Shown here: positions 11,152 through 23,600 of the stretch, one piece after another
Layout: every line of letters begins with the position of its first letter
Position numbering within the stretch: the stretch's first letter is position 1
From: Haberlea rhodopensis
Taxonomy: Eukaryota; Streptophyta; Magnoliopsida; Lamiales; Gesneriaceae
Reading direction: 5' to 3'
Assembly (NCBI GenBank): GCA_907163345.1
Contig: CAJQUN010000400.1
Span: 248,001 to 312,000 of the forward strand
DNA: 64,000 bases
Position numbers and translations under genes: made by a program
Notes under the pieces: model-generated
Seen by the model: only the letters and a program-made list of their open reading frames with translations
What the model was told of the DNA's origin: nothing
Database searches by the model: none

Positions 11152-12612
11152 TGTGCGTTTATCATGTATGCCCAAATTAACCCTTCTCAGTTAACAACAG
11201 ATTAATGTAGTAGCGTAAGTAGGGATCGATCCCACAGGAAAGTGAGTATTTTTGTGCTAACAAGTATCAAAATAGGTGGGTTTTCGAAATTCTTTAACTA
11301 TAACTAAATTAAACTAAAGCAAGCAAATTACTAAATTATCAAGATTAAAAAGCAATTCTTGGTTTTTCGTTAACTTTACCTTTGGAAATTATTCACTTGA
11401 TCATCAAATCACTAAACATTTGAATTCATTCAATTATTCATCAATTGTAAACTTAATTCCCCCTCACATTAATCGTAGTCAAATAGAAAACAGCATTTAA
11501 TTCGACTTTTATCAAACCTTTAACCAAAACTACAGCCGTTAAGATTAAATCAATGATAGTAAGTTTGATGACTCTACTCAATAAAAACTACAGCCGTTAG
11601 AATTAATCATCCAATCGTTTTTCCTAAGAATTTAATAACACCAACAGCAGGTAATTATCAATCTTAGTTGCTTCTTAATTAGCATTAGATAGTATATGTG
11701 ATTACTAGTTGATCAATCTATCAATCAAACACAACAATCATAATCTGAAAAATAAATTGAAATTGAATTAAAAATCCAACAATCAAACCAAAATTCTCAC
11801 AAGTGTTTTTATTCCTAAGGCAAGTATCCCTCAAACAAGAATCAAAGTATTTAGCTACTCATAATTGGATTAAAAACAAGCAAATCTATTCTAGAAAACA
11901 TTAAACTAATGATAAAAGAAAAATTACTAAAGGGAAGCACGATTCCGGAGCGTCGCTTCCTTATTCGTTCTTCAAGCGTTCTTCACAAAAGTTGAAAGAA
12001 AATTTATTCTACTATTGAAAACTATGTTCTAAAGTCTGAATTCTCTCTTAAAGAGGCTGATTCTCGAGTATATAGAGGTGTGGAGGCTGATGAGGTAGGT
12101 TAGATCCCATGTAGGAAGGAAAGAAATGAAGTCTCCAAACTTTCCAAAACACAGCTGGCGATCGATCGGTACAAGCTGTCGATAGATCGCCAGCTTTTAT
12201 TTTCAGCCAGAAACTTCTCGCAATCGATCGGGACAAAATGCCGATCGATCGCTGACTTCTATTCTTTCGTCCAGTAACATTTGGCGATCGATCGGTACAA
12301 AACACCGATCGATCGCGAAGACACAAATTTTGTTGACTTTTTTCTTCCTTTGACGATCGATCGGGACTTCTGATTGGCGATCAATCTCGGTCTTTTGTCC
12401 ACTTTTATGCATTTTCCTTGGTCTACTTTGATCCCTTGTCAACTTCAATGCATTTCTTGATCCTTATTCGCCCTTGTTAGCTTGATTTATTCGTTTCCAT
12501 CTACATATAAACCATTATATGATTAGGTAGTATATGTGTCAAATTATCTATCAAAATATACCAAATTGTATACAATTAACCGCAATAGATGTGTATATTT
12601 CTAGTCATATCA
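11152..12612 (-). repeat. 3' LTR of Athila-2 (about 1.46 kb)
   Basis: On the minus strand it starts TGATATGACTAG (12612) after a polypurine tract, and probably ends TAAACGCACA (11152), exactly where similarity to LTR-A stops. It contains GTGGGATCGATCCC near 11222-11235, the '(C)CTGTGGG' landmark of Athila LTR ends, and palindrome array 3. Confidence 0.7.
12157..12386. repeat. GCGATCGATCG palindrome array 3 (Athila-2 LTR)
   Basis: Core sites start at 12160/12181, 12222/12243, 12286/12307 and 12355/12379. Three pairs are exactly 21 bp apart and one is 24 bp. The first pair has 15-base inverted arms, GCTGGCGATCGATCG against CGATAGATCGCCAGC, with one mismatch. It could fold as a stem-loop with a loop of about 11 bases. 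Confidence 0.85.
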
Positions 12613-12630
12613 AACTCCCACATACTTAGT
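12613..12630 (-). other. polypurine tract of Athila-2
   Basis: The minus strand reads ACTAAGTATGTGGGAGTT immediately before the LTR start TGATATGA. It is decayed relative to the AAGTTTGGGGGAGT form. Confidence 0.7.
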
Positions 12631-14070
12631 CTTTACTCGACCTCGAGTAAATCAGACAAAATTACAATCTTTTTGCTTTGGCTCATAGCATCATAACAAA
12701 CTAACTTGTCCTCACTTCTATGCCTCAACAATTTTAAACACGCATAGTAATGAAAGGCGGTGAAAAGTTAACAGTGGAACAAGTTCAATACCTAGACATT
12801 TCATACCCAACAAAGTACAGAATCTGCGTGTGTGGTCATAAACGAGTGTCATGTACAAGTTATAGATCCAATTAATGTAAACGCACAATAGTTCAAGTCA
12901 TACATCAACACAAGTATAAGCTCACTTGCACACTCTTCTCCACTATCTTAGCCACTTTTGAAACACAAATCAAGTATGTCTTTATTAGCTTGTAGCTTGG
13001 CCTGGGTATTGGCTTATGAAAGAAAGGAAAAAGATATATCAAACAAGAGTATGATCATATGCACACTAAAAGCTTCTCTTCTTGCATGTTTTTTTTTTTC
13101 CAACTTTGTTCTTTTTCACACCTTGTATATTTTTGCAAGGTTTATTTCAACACTTTTCTTCTTTTGTGCCTTGGTTCCCCTTGGAGTCATATTTTTATCA
13201 AATTTCTCAAGGCATTCCTTATCTTTCATGCATTCTATTCTTTTGACAATAAAGCTCACAAACCATTTGAATCATTGAAAACATAAGTGCATGTGAATGA
13301 AACATATCATACTCCATTTCAAAGGTATGGATAGAATTTATATTTAGGCTTATTAGGGAAGGATGATAGGCTAGCCAAAGAATGTCAAATGGGGGTCGTT
13401 AGTATGCTTAGCATACAACCATTCTTTTGCATTAAAGCTCAAAAAGGGTACTAGTGATTGATTTTCTTTACATGGTAGGTTTGAAAGGCTCAACGCATCA
13501 AACATTGCCTATATCACTTTCATGTTTGCAAGTAGTCTAGACATACGCCTCAAAGAGCATGTAGTTAAGTTCAATCATGTATTAGAGACTTCTTAAGACT
13601 ATCACAAAGTTTACACAATCTTCACTAAGCTATGCACACTTCACAAGTCATGACATTAATGTGCCCAAAATATTCAACTACTATGTTAAAGCAAAATTTG
13701 CATTAGAGTTCAAAGTGTTCCAAGGTTAACAATTCACCTATGTTCAAAAGCATACATGATATCAATTAGATATCATCATGGGCTAGTGATTCTAGGTATG
13801 CGTTCGTTACTTAACTATGAGCTCAATTTTTTCAAATTTTTTGGTTTTTTTTATTTTTGTAATAGGAAAGCAATAACACACCACTAATCCCTCCCCCATA
13901 GTTAATCTTACATTGTCCCCAATGTAAGGCAAAAATATAAGAAAAAATACAAGTCTAACTATGAAAGCAATAAAAAAATATAAAGGAAAAAAGGAAATTA
14001 ACTCCCCTTGGGTTGCCTCCCAAGCAGCGCCTCTGTACAACGTCGGAGGCCTGACGCCAATTCTTCATGA
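12631..14070 (-). other. 3' noncoding region of Athila-2 with conserved hairpin
   Basis: About 1.4 kb has no credible gene. The minus strand holds perfect nine-base arms CTTACATTG and CAATGTAAG (13907-13915, 13920-13928), then a purine tract (13889-13905). The leader GCTTGGGAGGCAACCC lies near 14008-14025, just below the protease ORF. Confidence 0.7.
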
Positions 14071-15101
14071 TCAAGGTGGGTTATGCGGTGTCACTCCATC
14101 CTTCTTCTTCCACCTCAATATCTTCTTAAGTCCCTTGAACTTTGGTTTGTTCACCTTTGCCTGGTCGTCCTCTCGCTTTGTTACTCCTCCACCATTTGGT
14201 GATTGTTGTGGTCTGTCCGGAGAGTGTTTCTCTTCAATAGTAGGATCCTGTAAGTGAGAAGATAGTGGGTCAGCAGTATCATGAGTAGATAAGGCAGCAA
14301 GAGTATGAAAAGTATGCATAAAATTTGAGTCGATATCCCCCTTTGTCATCAAGGCCATCAGTAGCCTTTCTCATCTCCCACAAATCATCCTTATAAAAAT
14401 CATCATCAAATTCATCATTTATATCAATAGCGTAACTAGAATGCTCATGAGTTTTAATGGGTTGATAGATATTGAATTTTGCAATCTCACTATTAAACTC
14501 CATTGTTAACATGCCGCTATTCACATCTATCACCGATTTAGAGGTTTTCAAGAATGGTCTCCCTAAAAGAATGGGGATAGATGGATCACCATTTTCCATG
14601 TCTAGGACATAGAAATCAGCGGGGAAAACCAAACTCTTTACGTGCACAAGTATATCCTCTACTATCCCCCTAGGAATAACCGTGGATCTATCAGCTAATT
14701 GAATCATAGGATTGTCTCTTTTCAAAGGTGCAGGTTTTAGTCGAGTGTAGATTGAGTAAGGCATAACATTAATGGAAGATCCTAAATCGAGTATTGCCTT
14801 CTCAATTCTAGTGGTTCCAATAACACAAGGGATAGAAAACATACCAGGGTCCTTACACTTTGTGGGAATGCTTCTTTGGATGATCGCGAAAACATTCTCA
14901 CCTAACTCAATCTTGGGGCACCCTTTGCCTTCCTTGTTCTTACCCACTTCCATACCTCCTTCAAAAATCTAGCATATCGAGGCACTTTCATCATGGCATC
15001 ATGTAGTGGGGTGTTTGCCTCGCAGCGTCGGAATGTGTAATAGAGTCCCTTAAGTCCAGCTTCTCTCCTATTATCCTTCAATGCATGGGGGAATGGAGCT
15101 T
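14071..15101 (-). pseudogene. Athila-2 gag C-terminus and aspartic protease, then basic tail
   Basis: The retropepsin processes gag. From 15101 downward, words such as DAMMKVPRYARFLKE are the end of Athila gag. The protease reads on at 14953-14279 with ILDLGSSINVMPYSIY (active-site DLG in place of DTG/DSG, usual for Athila), VEDILVHV and PILLGRPFL. Near 14340 the frame shifts into a lysine-rich tail (14358-14071, ending KKILRWKKKDGVTPHNPP) that closes at a stop. RT sequence never follows. The shift and the missing gag start mean it makes no protein. Confidence 0.75.
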
Positions 15102-16240
15102 TGTTGGAACCGAAGAGGGGGAGTGAAAGAGGTTCCTTGGCTACTTTAGCGATTTAAAGTGATTTTGCAAAAATCGAGTTTGCGCTGCGGAAGACTTGAT
15201 GTCAATCGAACAATGAACAATAAGAAATAATAAAGTAAATGCGTAATGTAAATAAAGCAATAAAGAATGCAAGTATTAGTTATAGAAGTTCGTCGATGAA
15301 TCGCCTATGTCTCATCTTCCCGGTTAGAAATCGTTTAACCGAGGTTCCACTAGAACAACTTCTTCTTGGCCTTAAGGGCTCCAAAGATAGCTACACACAA
15401 CTTCTTCTTGGCCTTGAGGACTCCAAGGATAGCCACAACCTTTGCACCAACTTCACTTGTCGGCAACTTATACAATTTTCCAACTTGCGTCGATGTTGGA
15501 GGACCTTTACAATGATTCACAACTTGTGTGCTACAACAAACGACACCTTCACGGTGTAACCAAATGAGGAACAAAGCTCTCACACAAGGATAAGAAACAA
15601 ACTCTCAATACAAGACACTAAAATAGAAATAAATGAAGTTTTGCTATGATAGCTTGAGTTGGATTGAGTATAGCTTGCTTATGTTGTATCTTGTTGTTTC
15701 TTCAACTTGATCTCAATTGTCCATATTTATAGTGTAGGAGGCTCCCAATTGTCATACTAGCCGTTAGCAACATTTAAGGCCAAAATTGCTCCTACATGAC
15801 CTCAAACTATCTTGCATCGCCTCAGCCCAACGGTCCAATTTTTTTCAAAATTTACACAGATCGCCTCAGACGACCGCACCTTAAATTCAAGGTCGTGCTT
15901 CAAAATGAACAGTAAACTTTCATCACCTCGGGCGAAAGGCACACCGCCTCAGGCGTTCCTGCGGACGCCTCGGGCGATCCACGCGCACGCCTCGCCATCG
16001 CCAGGGTCGATGTGCGCGGCGATGCACTCGCATGGCACCCATCGCCTGGGGCGATCTCCTGAAGAAAAAATTTCCTCCCTTTTATTTATTTCAACACTTT
16101 GTCAAAATAATGCTTCATATCCAACACAAATCATTAGTACAAAAAATCACAGGTTTTGTAATCATCGAAACAAAAATAAATATTTTGATAATTTTATTTA
16201 AATTAGAGAAATGAAAATTGTAGCGTTTTAAGGCGCAACA
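15102..16240 (-). repeat. 3' LTR of the SIRE-like element (1139 bp)
   Basis: On the minus strand it begins TGTTGCGCC after the polypurine tract and ends GGTTCCAACA. The TGTTG...CAACA termini are inverted to each other. The low flank is Athila-2 gag, so this LTR is inserted in or joined to Athila-2. No matching target-site duplication was found, because the other end is lost. Confidence 0.7.
15815..16056. repeat. array of GC-rich imperfect palindromes in the copia LTR
   Basis: At least seven copies of a word like ATCGCCTCGGGCGAT occur, the clearest being ATCGCCTGGGGCGAT at 16041-16055. The base composition jumps sharply from the AT-rich surroundings. The core differs from GCGATCGATCGC but again combines GGCGAT and ATCGCC in opposite orientation. 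Confidence 0.75.
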
Positions 16241-16254
16241 ACCTCCCTTTTTTT
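16241..16254 (-). other. polypurine tract of the SIRE-like element
   Basis: The minus strand reads AAAAAAAGGGAGGT directly before TGTTGCGCC. Confidence 0.7.
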
Positions 16255-16741
16255 GATGATCACAAAACCTGGTAAACTTGATAAAAAAATTAAACTATAA
16301 CAATGCAATGCATAGAGAGTTTATACTTCCCCTTGCAAGAGTTTATACTCCCCCTTAATGATTACAATGATAAACAATGTTTCAATGTGCATTTTTATCA
16401 CCTTTTAAAAATGCGTCACAAGTTGTAAATTTAACAACTATCAAGGTTGTAAATAGCATTTCAACAATCAATAACATTTCAACAATCAAGTTTACACATT
16501 CATTCTCCCCCTTTTTGTGAGAATAAAAAGGTATAGGAGTTTTTTTTTAAAATTGGACAGAGTTTCCTTTAAAAATTAAATAATCCAAAAACCATCAACA
16601 AGCATCACAATATCAAACAACTCAATATAAATTCAACACATAACAACAGATTAGTCCAACATCATTTATACAATGCAATTCTTACAAACAGTTCCAAAAT
16701 GATAAAATCTAAAAACATTAAATAATCCTAGACAACTTAAT

Positions 16742-18093
16742 TCATGCCATCATCATTGTCAGTCCCGTGGTTAGGATCCTCGTCCATGCGGACACCGGGA
16801 AACTGAGGTCGAAGAGCATCCACCTCATGTCGTAAATATGAAAAATCTTCCTAGAAGAGTCTTGATAAGCCCGAAGAGACGCAACATCATCTCGAATGGA
16901 TTGGAGTTGAGTGACATCTACTCTCAAGGACTGAAATTGAGAATGAATATCATCTCGAAGGTTTTGAAATTGAGAGGTGAAGAAGGCAAAAGTATCTTGA
17001 TTGAACTCAAAGGCAGAATGTGTTTGATGACTGTCAGGAGCCGGAATATCCGCTCCAATGTTCATCATCTCATCAAAATTTGAGGGAGATTGCTTTGGAA
17101 TAGTTTGCTCCTCTTGGTTTGGTTCGATCAAGAGAGGAAAGTGGAGTCTTTGATTACTATTCATCATGTCAATGGGTAATGTTGGGTGGTCTTAGGATTG
17201 AAAGCGGATAGCCAATTCCCCGGATCATTAACCCAACAAGAAGTGAAAGGATTCCAGGGAATCTTATTATAGAGAAAACACCGAAGATTGAAGGTGTCCT
17301 TAGGCTTGATAGAAATCTTTTCATTATCATTGAAGGGAAGATGGAAATGGAGAAAATTTTTGGTTAAGACACGTCCGAAAGGAAGAATTACTTTCTTGGG
17401 ATTATGTGTCGTGTTCCTAAAAATTTGTACAAGGAATTTGGGTAGATTGAAAGGAGTCTTGGTGATGATGTAATACATCAAGTATACATCAGAAAATTTC
17501 AATCTAAGATGATCATCATCCTGAGGGATCATCGAGGTGATCACTATCTTGTGCAAAATTTGGTAGGTCGTTGGAATTGAGTTCACGAGAAAAGATTGTT
17601 AGGACATTGGGGAGAGCCGCCAAAAATGAGATACAATGCTTAGGCGGGATCGCATACCCCATCATTAACCCAAGTAGCTATGTCAAATTTTAGCTGGTCC
17701 CTCCGAAGGAATTCAAAGAATATTCCCCAATTCGGTACTAGTGAATTCAATGGGGCGATTACAAACAATGATTTTGATACGCAATTCACCATCATCCTCA
17801 ATCAATTCAAGATTAGCATAAAAGGAGTGAATCATGGATGGATACAAAAAATCATTCTTCCTAGGAGGTTTGAAAAAGTTTTCCCATTGCTGAAATTGAA
17901 TCCAATCAAGAATTGGGAGTTGGGAAGAGCTAAGGAATTCAAAATCAAACACATAACCGGGATAAAGTTCGCGAGAATGATAATCTTCGGGAATGGGCTT
18001 ACCATCTATAGGAGGACCCGTATAAGTCCGAGTAGGTCGATGAGAACATCTCATTCGGCTTGATTCTCTTTCTTCTCGGTTGGTTCTAGGCAT
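16742..18093 (-). pseudogene. extra ORF of the SIRE-like element, plant-transposon-associated protein
   Basis: Three consecutive minus-strand frames form one broken gene. 18093-17713 reads MPRTNREERESSR, then DWIQFQQWENFF and IHSFYANLELIED, resembling the FYANL region of plant transposon-associated proteins. 17586-17164 carries KIVITSMIPQDDDHLRL and VILPFGRVLTKNF, the C-terminal half of such proteins. 17167-16742 is an acidic tail with a coiled-coil-like repeat (FQNLRDDIHSQFQSLRVDV). Frame changes lie near 17650 and near 17165. A 5' leader of about 270 bases precedes it. The role is unknown; relatives are found next to retrotransposon pol genes. It could instead be an independent host-derived gene. 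Confidence 0.55.
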
Positions 18094-18366
18094 TGCAACA
18101 AGAATTGAGAGAAAAATTTGAGAAATTTGGGTTTTTGAAATTTGGGGCTAGGGTTTGAAGAATTTCAAATTGGAAGAAATGTTGGTTTGAAGATGAAATT
18201 GCAATTATGAAGGTTGCTCGAATTATGGATGAAAAACTCAAAAATGTGCAGAAATTCGTGCAAAAGGCCGTAGCTGGCAGAATATAAAAATCCACACAGG
18301 ATGTTGAGGCGATGGTTTGGCAAGATTTTGAGCTACTTTTTAGACTATGCTATTATTTTTAACTAA

Positions 18367-20696
18367 TGTAAGGACCCCAAGCCCTTAACCCATTATTTGT
18401 GTATTAAATCATGCATTCAGTGTATATAGTCATATATCAGGGGAATTAGATTACATGCAATCATGGCATCACATACCATCTACAAAAATTTCTTGCATTT
18501 TCCATTCAATTTACCGGTTTTCCCCCAACCAAGTCCACGTACACAGCATGCGTCCTTATAATACACTAACATGTCCTCAATTCATTTAGCAATTCCTAAA
18601 TAATTGCATGAAACACATAAATGAAAAGAGAAAGGTTCTTGCCTTCTTTATACAACCCATATACACATAATAGTGCTCACATGCGAGCATCAAATAAGCG
18701 TGTGTATAGCTAATGTATAAAATACCATGCAATATGTCAGTTCAGGTACATCGATCCTGGAAGTATCTCCAATCTACAGCTCGATCTCAACTCTGGAGCT
18801 ATTCTTGTACCTGTTCCACCTGCCCCAACAGAGACAGCCCCCACACGGGGTGAGCATACCAATACAACCAAACTGATAATCACAATAATACGATTCATAA
18901 TTTACAGAAATGTAAATGCTACGAATATAAAAGATGCTCTCTGGATGGTATCATCCTCATCCGGGATTCCCTATACTGTCCCTGTTCTCAAAACAACCAA
19001 AACCATCAAATTTCCAATATCCAGTTAATCATTACCTTGATTAACTAAGTCCGTGTTCCCAATTCCCAGTTTGCAATATTAATAGAATCCAATCAAATAC
19101 GAATGGCTAATAGATATCCCACGTATCTAAACATTAAAGCCATAGTTCAATTACCACGCACACTCAACAGCGGCGGCATCCTAATTTATGTTCGCTCCGT
19201 AGCGACGACATCCTAAATATTGCTTGCTCCATAGCGGCACCATACATTTCATAATGTCCATCGATTCGTCACAATCATATTATATCATGCACCACAATTG
19301 CAATAATATATTAAAGCTATGCTCGTACGTCATACGTACCTTATAATTCTGTAGTCCTAGCCCATCCTTGACTGAGTCCCGTGATCAAATGAATTATGTA
19401 CTAACACATAAATAACTCATAATCAAATACTAGAATTCAACCACGTGCCCAAGCACGTTCACAATCCCCAATTATATCGTCATCCATGACGATTAACCAT
19501 TTTAAAAGACTCCGGCTAAGCATGCATAATACCAAAATAATCCATTTCAAATGATCAAAGGTTAGACAATTACTCAATCGAGTATTCCATTTTATTAATA
19601 AAATTTGGCTCCATCCATTCCTCTTTAAAGGTATAGCATTCCCATTGGAATGTAGACATTGCCCCGGAAATCGGCTAATTAAACCTCGATTCCAAAATCC
19701 CGACATTTTCCAACATTTCAAAAAAAAAAAAAACACAAATAGGGCCGCGATCGACGTTGTTTAGGCGCGATCGATCGTGCAACCATACTGCCCGAAAAAA
19801 ATAAAGCCGTGATCGATCGCCTACAAATGCCGATCGATCGCCAACTTTCTCTACCACTCACGATCGATCGGTAACATCTCGCGATCGATCGCGAGTACTA
19901 TTCATCGTCACCCAATTTCCAGAATTATGTCGCGATCGATCGGCGCCAAGCCGCGATCGATCGCGACCTACAATATTCCAAAAAACTCGAGTTTTAATGG
20001 GGTTTTTCACATCCACTCAAAACCAACACCCTATACTCCATCAACACCCCCATTACACTATTTGTAACTAATAAAAACACTAAAAACTCAACTTTGAATT
20101 TTTACCAAAAATCCCAAATTTCCAAACCAATCACCATGCTCCACCAAAATGCACAATATTACTATCAAAACGAAGAAGAAGGCGAGGGGAAGGAGATTAC
20201 CTGCTTTTCTTCGAGAAATTCAGCTCCTAAATCGAGCTTCCATCCATTTTCTTCAAAGAAGAAATGAGGGTTTGGGGAGAGGGGAGGGGAAAAGGGAGAG
20301 AGGGAGGGAGAGAGAGAGAGGAAAGTCAATGCAATTGACGGAATACCGAGTCCACTTGGTATATATAGTACCAAGACTCCAAAATACCAATTCCTCCACA
20401 AATACATCATGGCTCATTAAAAATCATCTGTTTTAAAACTCTCTCTATAATTCTCAAATCCCTATACCAGCTCTAGTACAAAGTACTCCGGACCCCAGAT
20501 CCCACTAAAAACCAAATTCCAAGGTTATTACCACGATGAGAATACAATCTCATCCCTTGGATCCAACGGCTCCAAATACCGGATTTAAAATCCCCGGCAG
20601 TCACAATACCGCAATTACTTCATAATTGCCATGATTAAAATCCATAAAGGATTATTACCACACCAGGATTAACACCATTACTTCCCGGGCATTACA
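18367..20696 (-). repeat. chromovirus LTR-B, probably a solo LTR (2330 bp)
   Basis: On the minus strand it starts TGTAATGCCCGGG (20696) and ends GGGGTCCTTACA (18367). It is homologous over its low half to LTR-A at 10211. It contains GGCGGCATCCTAA repeats (19155-19240), palindrome array 4 (19747-19966) and a purine-rich GA stretch (20270-20325). No purine tract or clear primer site flanks it. The flanks ACTAA and AGCTA do not give a convincing duplication. Confidence 0.7.
19747..19966. repeat. GCGATCGATCG palindrome array 4 (chromovirus LTR-B)
   Basis: Core sites start at 19749/19769, 19811/19832, 19862/19883 and 19934/19955, giving four pairs with spacings of 20, 21, 21 and 21 bp. Pairs are 51-72 bp apart. 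The array sits about 730-950 bases from the minus-strand start of the LTR. Confidence 0.85.
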
Positions 20697-23600
20697 AGCT
20701 AGTTGGATTCCAAGCCATTAAGAAAATATGATTTTCCATTCATTGGTCATGAAGGTGATGAATTCGAAAAATTTAGTGGGAGAATTCAATAACTAAAGTC
20801 CATGGTTTTTGAATTAATTAATAGTCAAACGATTTGCTTATATTTTCTGTTTATTCTCAATATTGTAATTGCCGTGAATCTGATTATGTTAATTCTCGAT
20901 ACGAGCAAATTAATCGGACCAAGTTATTCTGATCGGCTATGTAATTTAAAATAGTATTTGCTTCAGAAGAGTTATTTTATATCCTTGATGAGACGCCTCA
21001 TGTTGAAGTGCCTCCCGGTTCGTCTGATGACGATATCACCTCACTTGAGAAGTGATGGTGTGATGTTCTCGAGATAATGTGTTCTAATTTTTCTCACATT
21101 GCTGATATTTTCCAATACCTACCAATGTTGTTTGGTGAACGAGCGTGATTTCCAAGACTCACGATCTCAAAAGAGCTATTTTTCATTTCACCAGCAAGAT
21201 GGGGCTTCAGTCCAAGCAAGATGGGGCTTCAGTCCAAGAGAATAGTGCATAAATAATATCTCTTGTAGAGAAACTGGAAAATTTGAATGTGATAACACCT
21301 CATTAACTGGCTGTAGATCTGATCTTATAGTCCAAATGTTGGAAACTCATGAATCCTTGATTCAAAAGGAGAAATATGTTCTTCATGTTGAATCTTCTAC
21401 CAATGGTAGGATTCAAGGATAAATAAGATGAAGGGAAATGGCTCCCAACCTCAAAAGATGAAAATGGATATACTAGCAACTAAGAAGGAGACACAACTAT
21501 GTTTTCACTGCTGGTCACTAGCGTAAAAATGCAAGGAATAACTAGACCATAAGCGTTATGAAAATGGTGTATTTTATTAAAATTAATGTTTCTACTGGTT
21601 CTACTTTTGATATATGATACCAGTTGTGCTCACATCTTTACAATGAGTTGTAGATATTGAGAAGAAGTAGAAAGCCCTAGGAAGGTGAAACCTACCTGAG
21701 GCTAAGCATTGTAGCAAATGTTTCTACAAAGGATATTTGAGACATTTCTTTTATATAAAATGTTGAACTAGTTTGGAATTGGTTTGAAGGATTGTTTATT
21801 TGTTTCATATTCAATTAAACATTGTTCATATTTTGATAGAGAAAAACATTCTTTTAAATTTGTGAATGTGATTTGCAGTATTTTTAAGAATGAATGTTTT
21901 CTTGAATCCGGTGAACTTATGAACGTCTAAGTATGATTATGTTCAAAGAATATAAAAGGACAATAACTTAAACTCCACATAGCTTTCGCATGTGCTGAAG
22001 GTCCATTGAATTTGATTCACATGGACGTATGTGTAGCATTAAATGTTAGTGCAAGATGATGCTGAGTTATCTTAAAGAGAATATAATTCTCTACCATTAA
22101 ATCTTTAAAGTCACACATTTGTTGAACATAATTCATATTAATGCAGTAATCAAAACTCCATATACAATATGGATAGAAAAAAGTCGAAATATAGATTTGA
22201 GATTGTTCTGCTTATGTAAAGCAGCCAATGTGAGATGAGTTAAATAGTTGATCCATCTTACGTTATTTTTTGGAAATTTATATTAGCAATTGGAACAAAG
22301 TGTTTGTTTTGATAATGCAATCTTTCTAGAGAAAATATTTCTATTAGAAAGGAATGACCATATAATATAACTTGAAAGGGTTCAAGAACCACAAACCACT
22401 GGAAACGTGAAAATAGTGAAATTAATTGAGTCAGTCATAACCTTTGGACTACACAAACCAAGGAGATCTTAAAGTGTTTCAAGAACTCCTGATAGATTTG
22501 ATTTATTCTTAGAAAGTAGTCAAAATGATTTTGGCCATGGATGTGAGCCTAGGACTTTCAAGGAGACGATGTTGTACATTGATTAGGGACATTGGCAAGA
22601 TGCCATAAAACTCGAAATGGACTCCATGTACACTAATAAGGTATGGACGTTAGTAGGTCATCTTGAGGGAATTGTTCCCATTAGTTACGAATGGATCTAT
22701 AAGCGAAAGCTTAGAGTGGATGTGAAGGTTTCGACCTTCAAAGCTAGACTGGTGGGAAAATGTTATTCTCATAGGCAAAGAGTTGTCTGTGAGAAACTTT
22801 TCATCGATTGTGATTCTAAAGTCTATTCGGATTTTATCAGCAATATCTGCATATTATGAATATGAGAAATGACAAATGGATGTGATGACAACATTTCTCA
22901 ATGGTTACATTGAGGTAGAAATGTAGCAGCCATATGTATTCACAACTACTGGGAGTGAGCAAAATGTTTGCAAACTTCAGATGTCCATTTACAGGCCTAA
23001 GAACGTGTCCCATAGTTAGAATATCTTATTGTAACATTATCAAAATGTTTGGTTTTGTTAAAAATCCGAAAGCGACATGCGTGTACAAAAGGTTAGTGGG
23101 AGCGCGATTATATTTGTGGTGCTTTAAGTCGATGATAACATACTCATTATGAATAGTGTTGGATTAAATCGACTAAAGCATGGTTATCTACTACTTTCTC
23201 CATAAAATATTTGAGAGAAGCATCTTATATGCTTGGCATAATGCTCTATAAGGATGGATCTATAAGGATACTTGAGCTCTCTCAATCTAAGTACATAAAC
23301 ATTATGCTAAAGGGTTTAACATGGAATAATCTAAAAAGGGTAACTTCCCAATATGTCATAGTGTTCATCTCTCGAGGTCAATGTGCATTAAGTTTGATGA
23401 GGAGAGAGAAAAGATGACATTGGTACCTTATGTTTTGACTATTAGTAGCATAAGGTATGCTATGGTTTGTACTCGACCTGATGTGAAGTATGTCCTTAGT
23501 GAAACGAGCAGACATTAACAGATCACTATGAAGGTCACATGAAAACTGTGAAAATAATCCTCAAGTACTTATGAAGAACTTAGGTTATGGTCATGGTTTT

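Larger units (their letters stand above)
11152..15101 (-). mobile_element. Athila-2: gag/protease-only Athila derivative, 5' part lost
   Basis: Reading on the minus strand: the gag C-terminus, a retropepsin, a post-integrase type leader (GCGCTGCTTGGGAGGCAACC near 14008-14030), the hairpin with polypurine-like tract, 1.3 kb of noncoding DNA, a polypurine tract and the 3' LTR. RT, RNase H, integrase and ORF2 are absent. It is cut at 15101 by the SIRE-like LTR. It lies within LTR-A. Confidence 0.75.
15102..18366 (-). mobile_element. 3' end of a SIRE-like Ty1/copia element with an extra ORF
   Basis: The minus strand shows an extra ORF (18093-16742), a polypurine tract in the context ATCATCAAAAAAAGGGAGGT, and an LTR starting TGTTGCGCC. 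The 'atgatcaaaaagggggaga' context before the LTR is typical of SIRE/Maximus elements, and an ORF between pol and the 3' LTR also fits. Pol and the 5' LTR are absent; the element is replaced by a chromovirus LTR at 18367. The lineage is inference from the 3' end alone. Confidence 0.55.

Noticed and set aside
12958..13286. 106-codon hydrophobic open frame
   Set aside because: Lies in the 3' noncoding region of Athila-2, T-rich and opposite to the element; hydrophobicity follows from T-rich codons.
20165..20410. Serine/proline-rich 81-codon minus-strand frame
   Set aside because: Encoded by a GA-rich low-complexity stretch inside an LTR.
18362..20701. Target-site duplication for LTR-B
   Set aside because: ACTAA and AGCTA share too little; the solo-LTR call rests on termini and the absence of internal DNA only.
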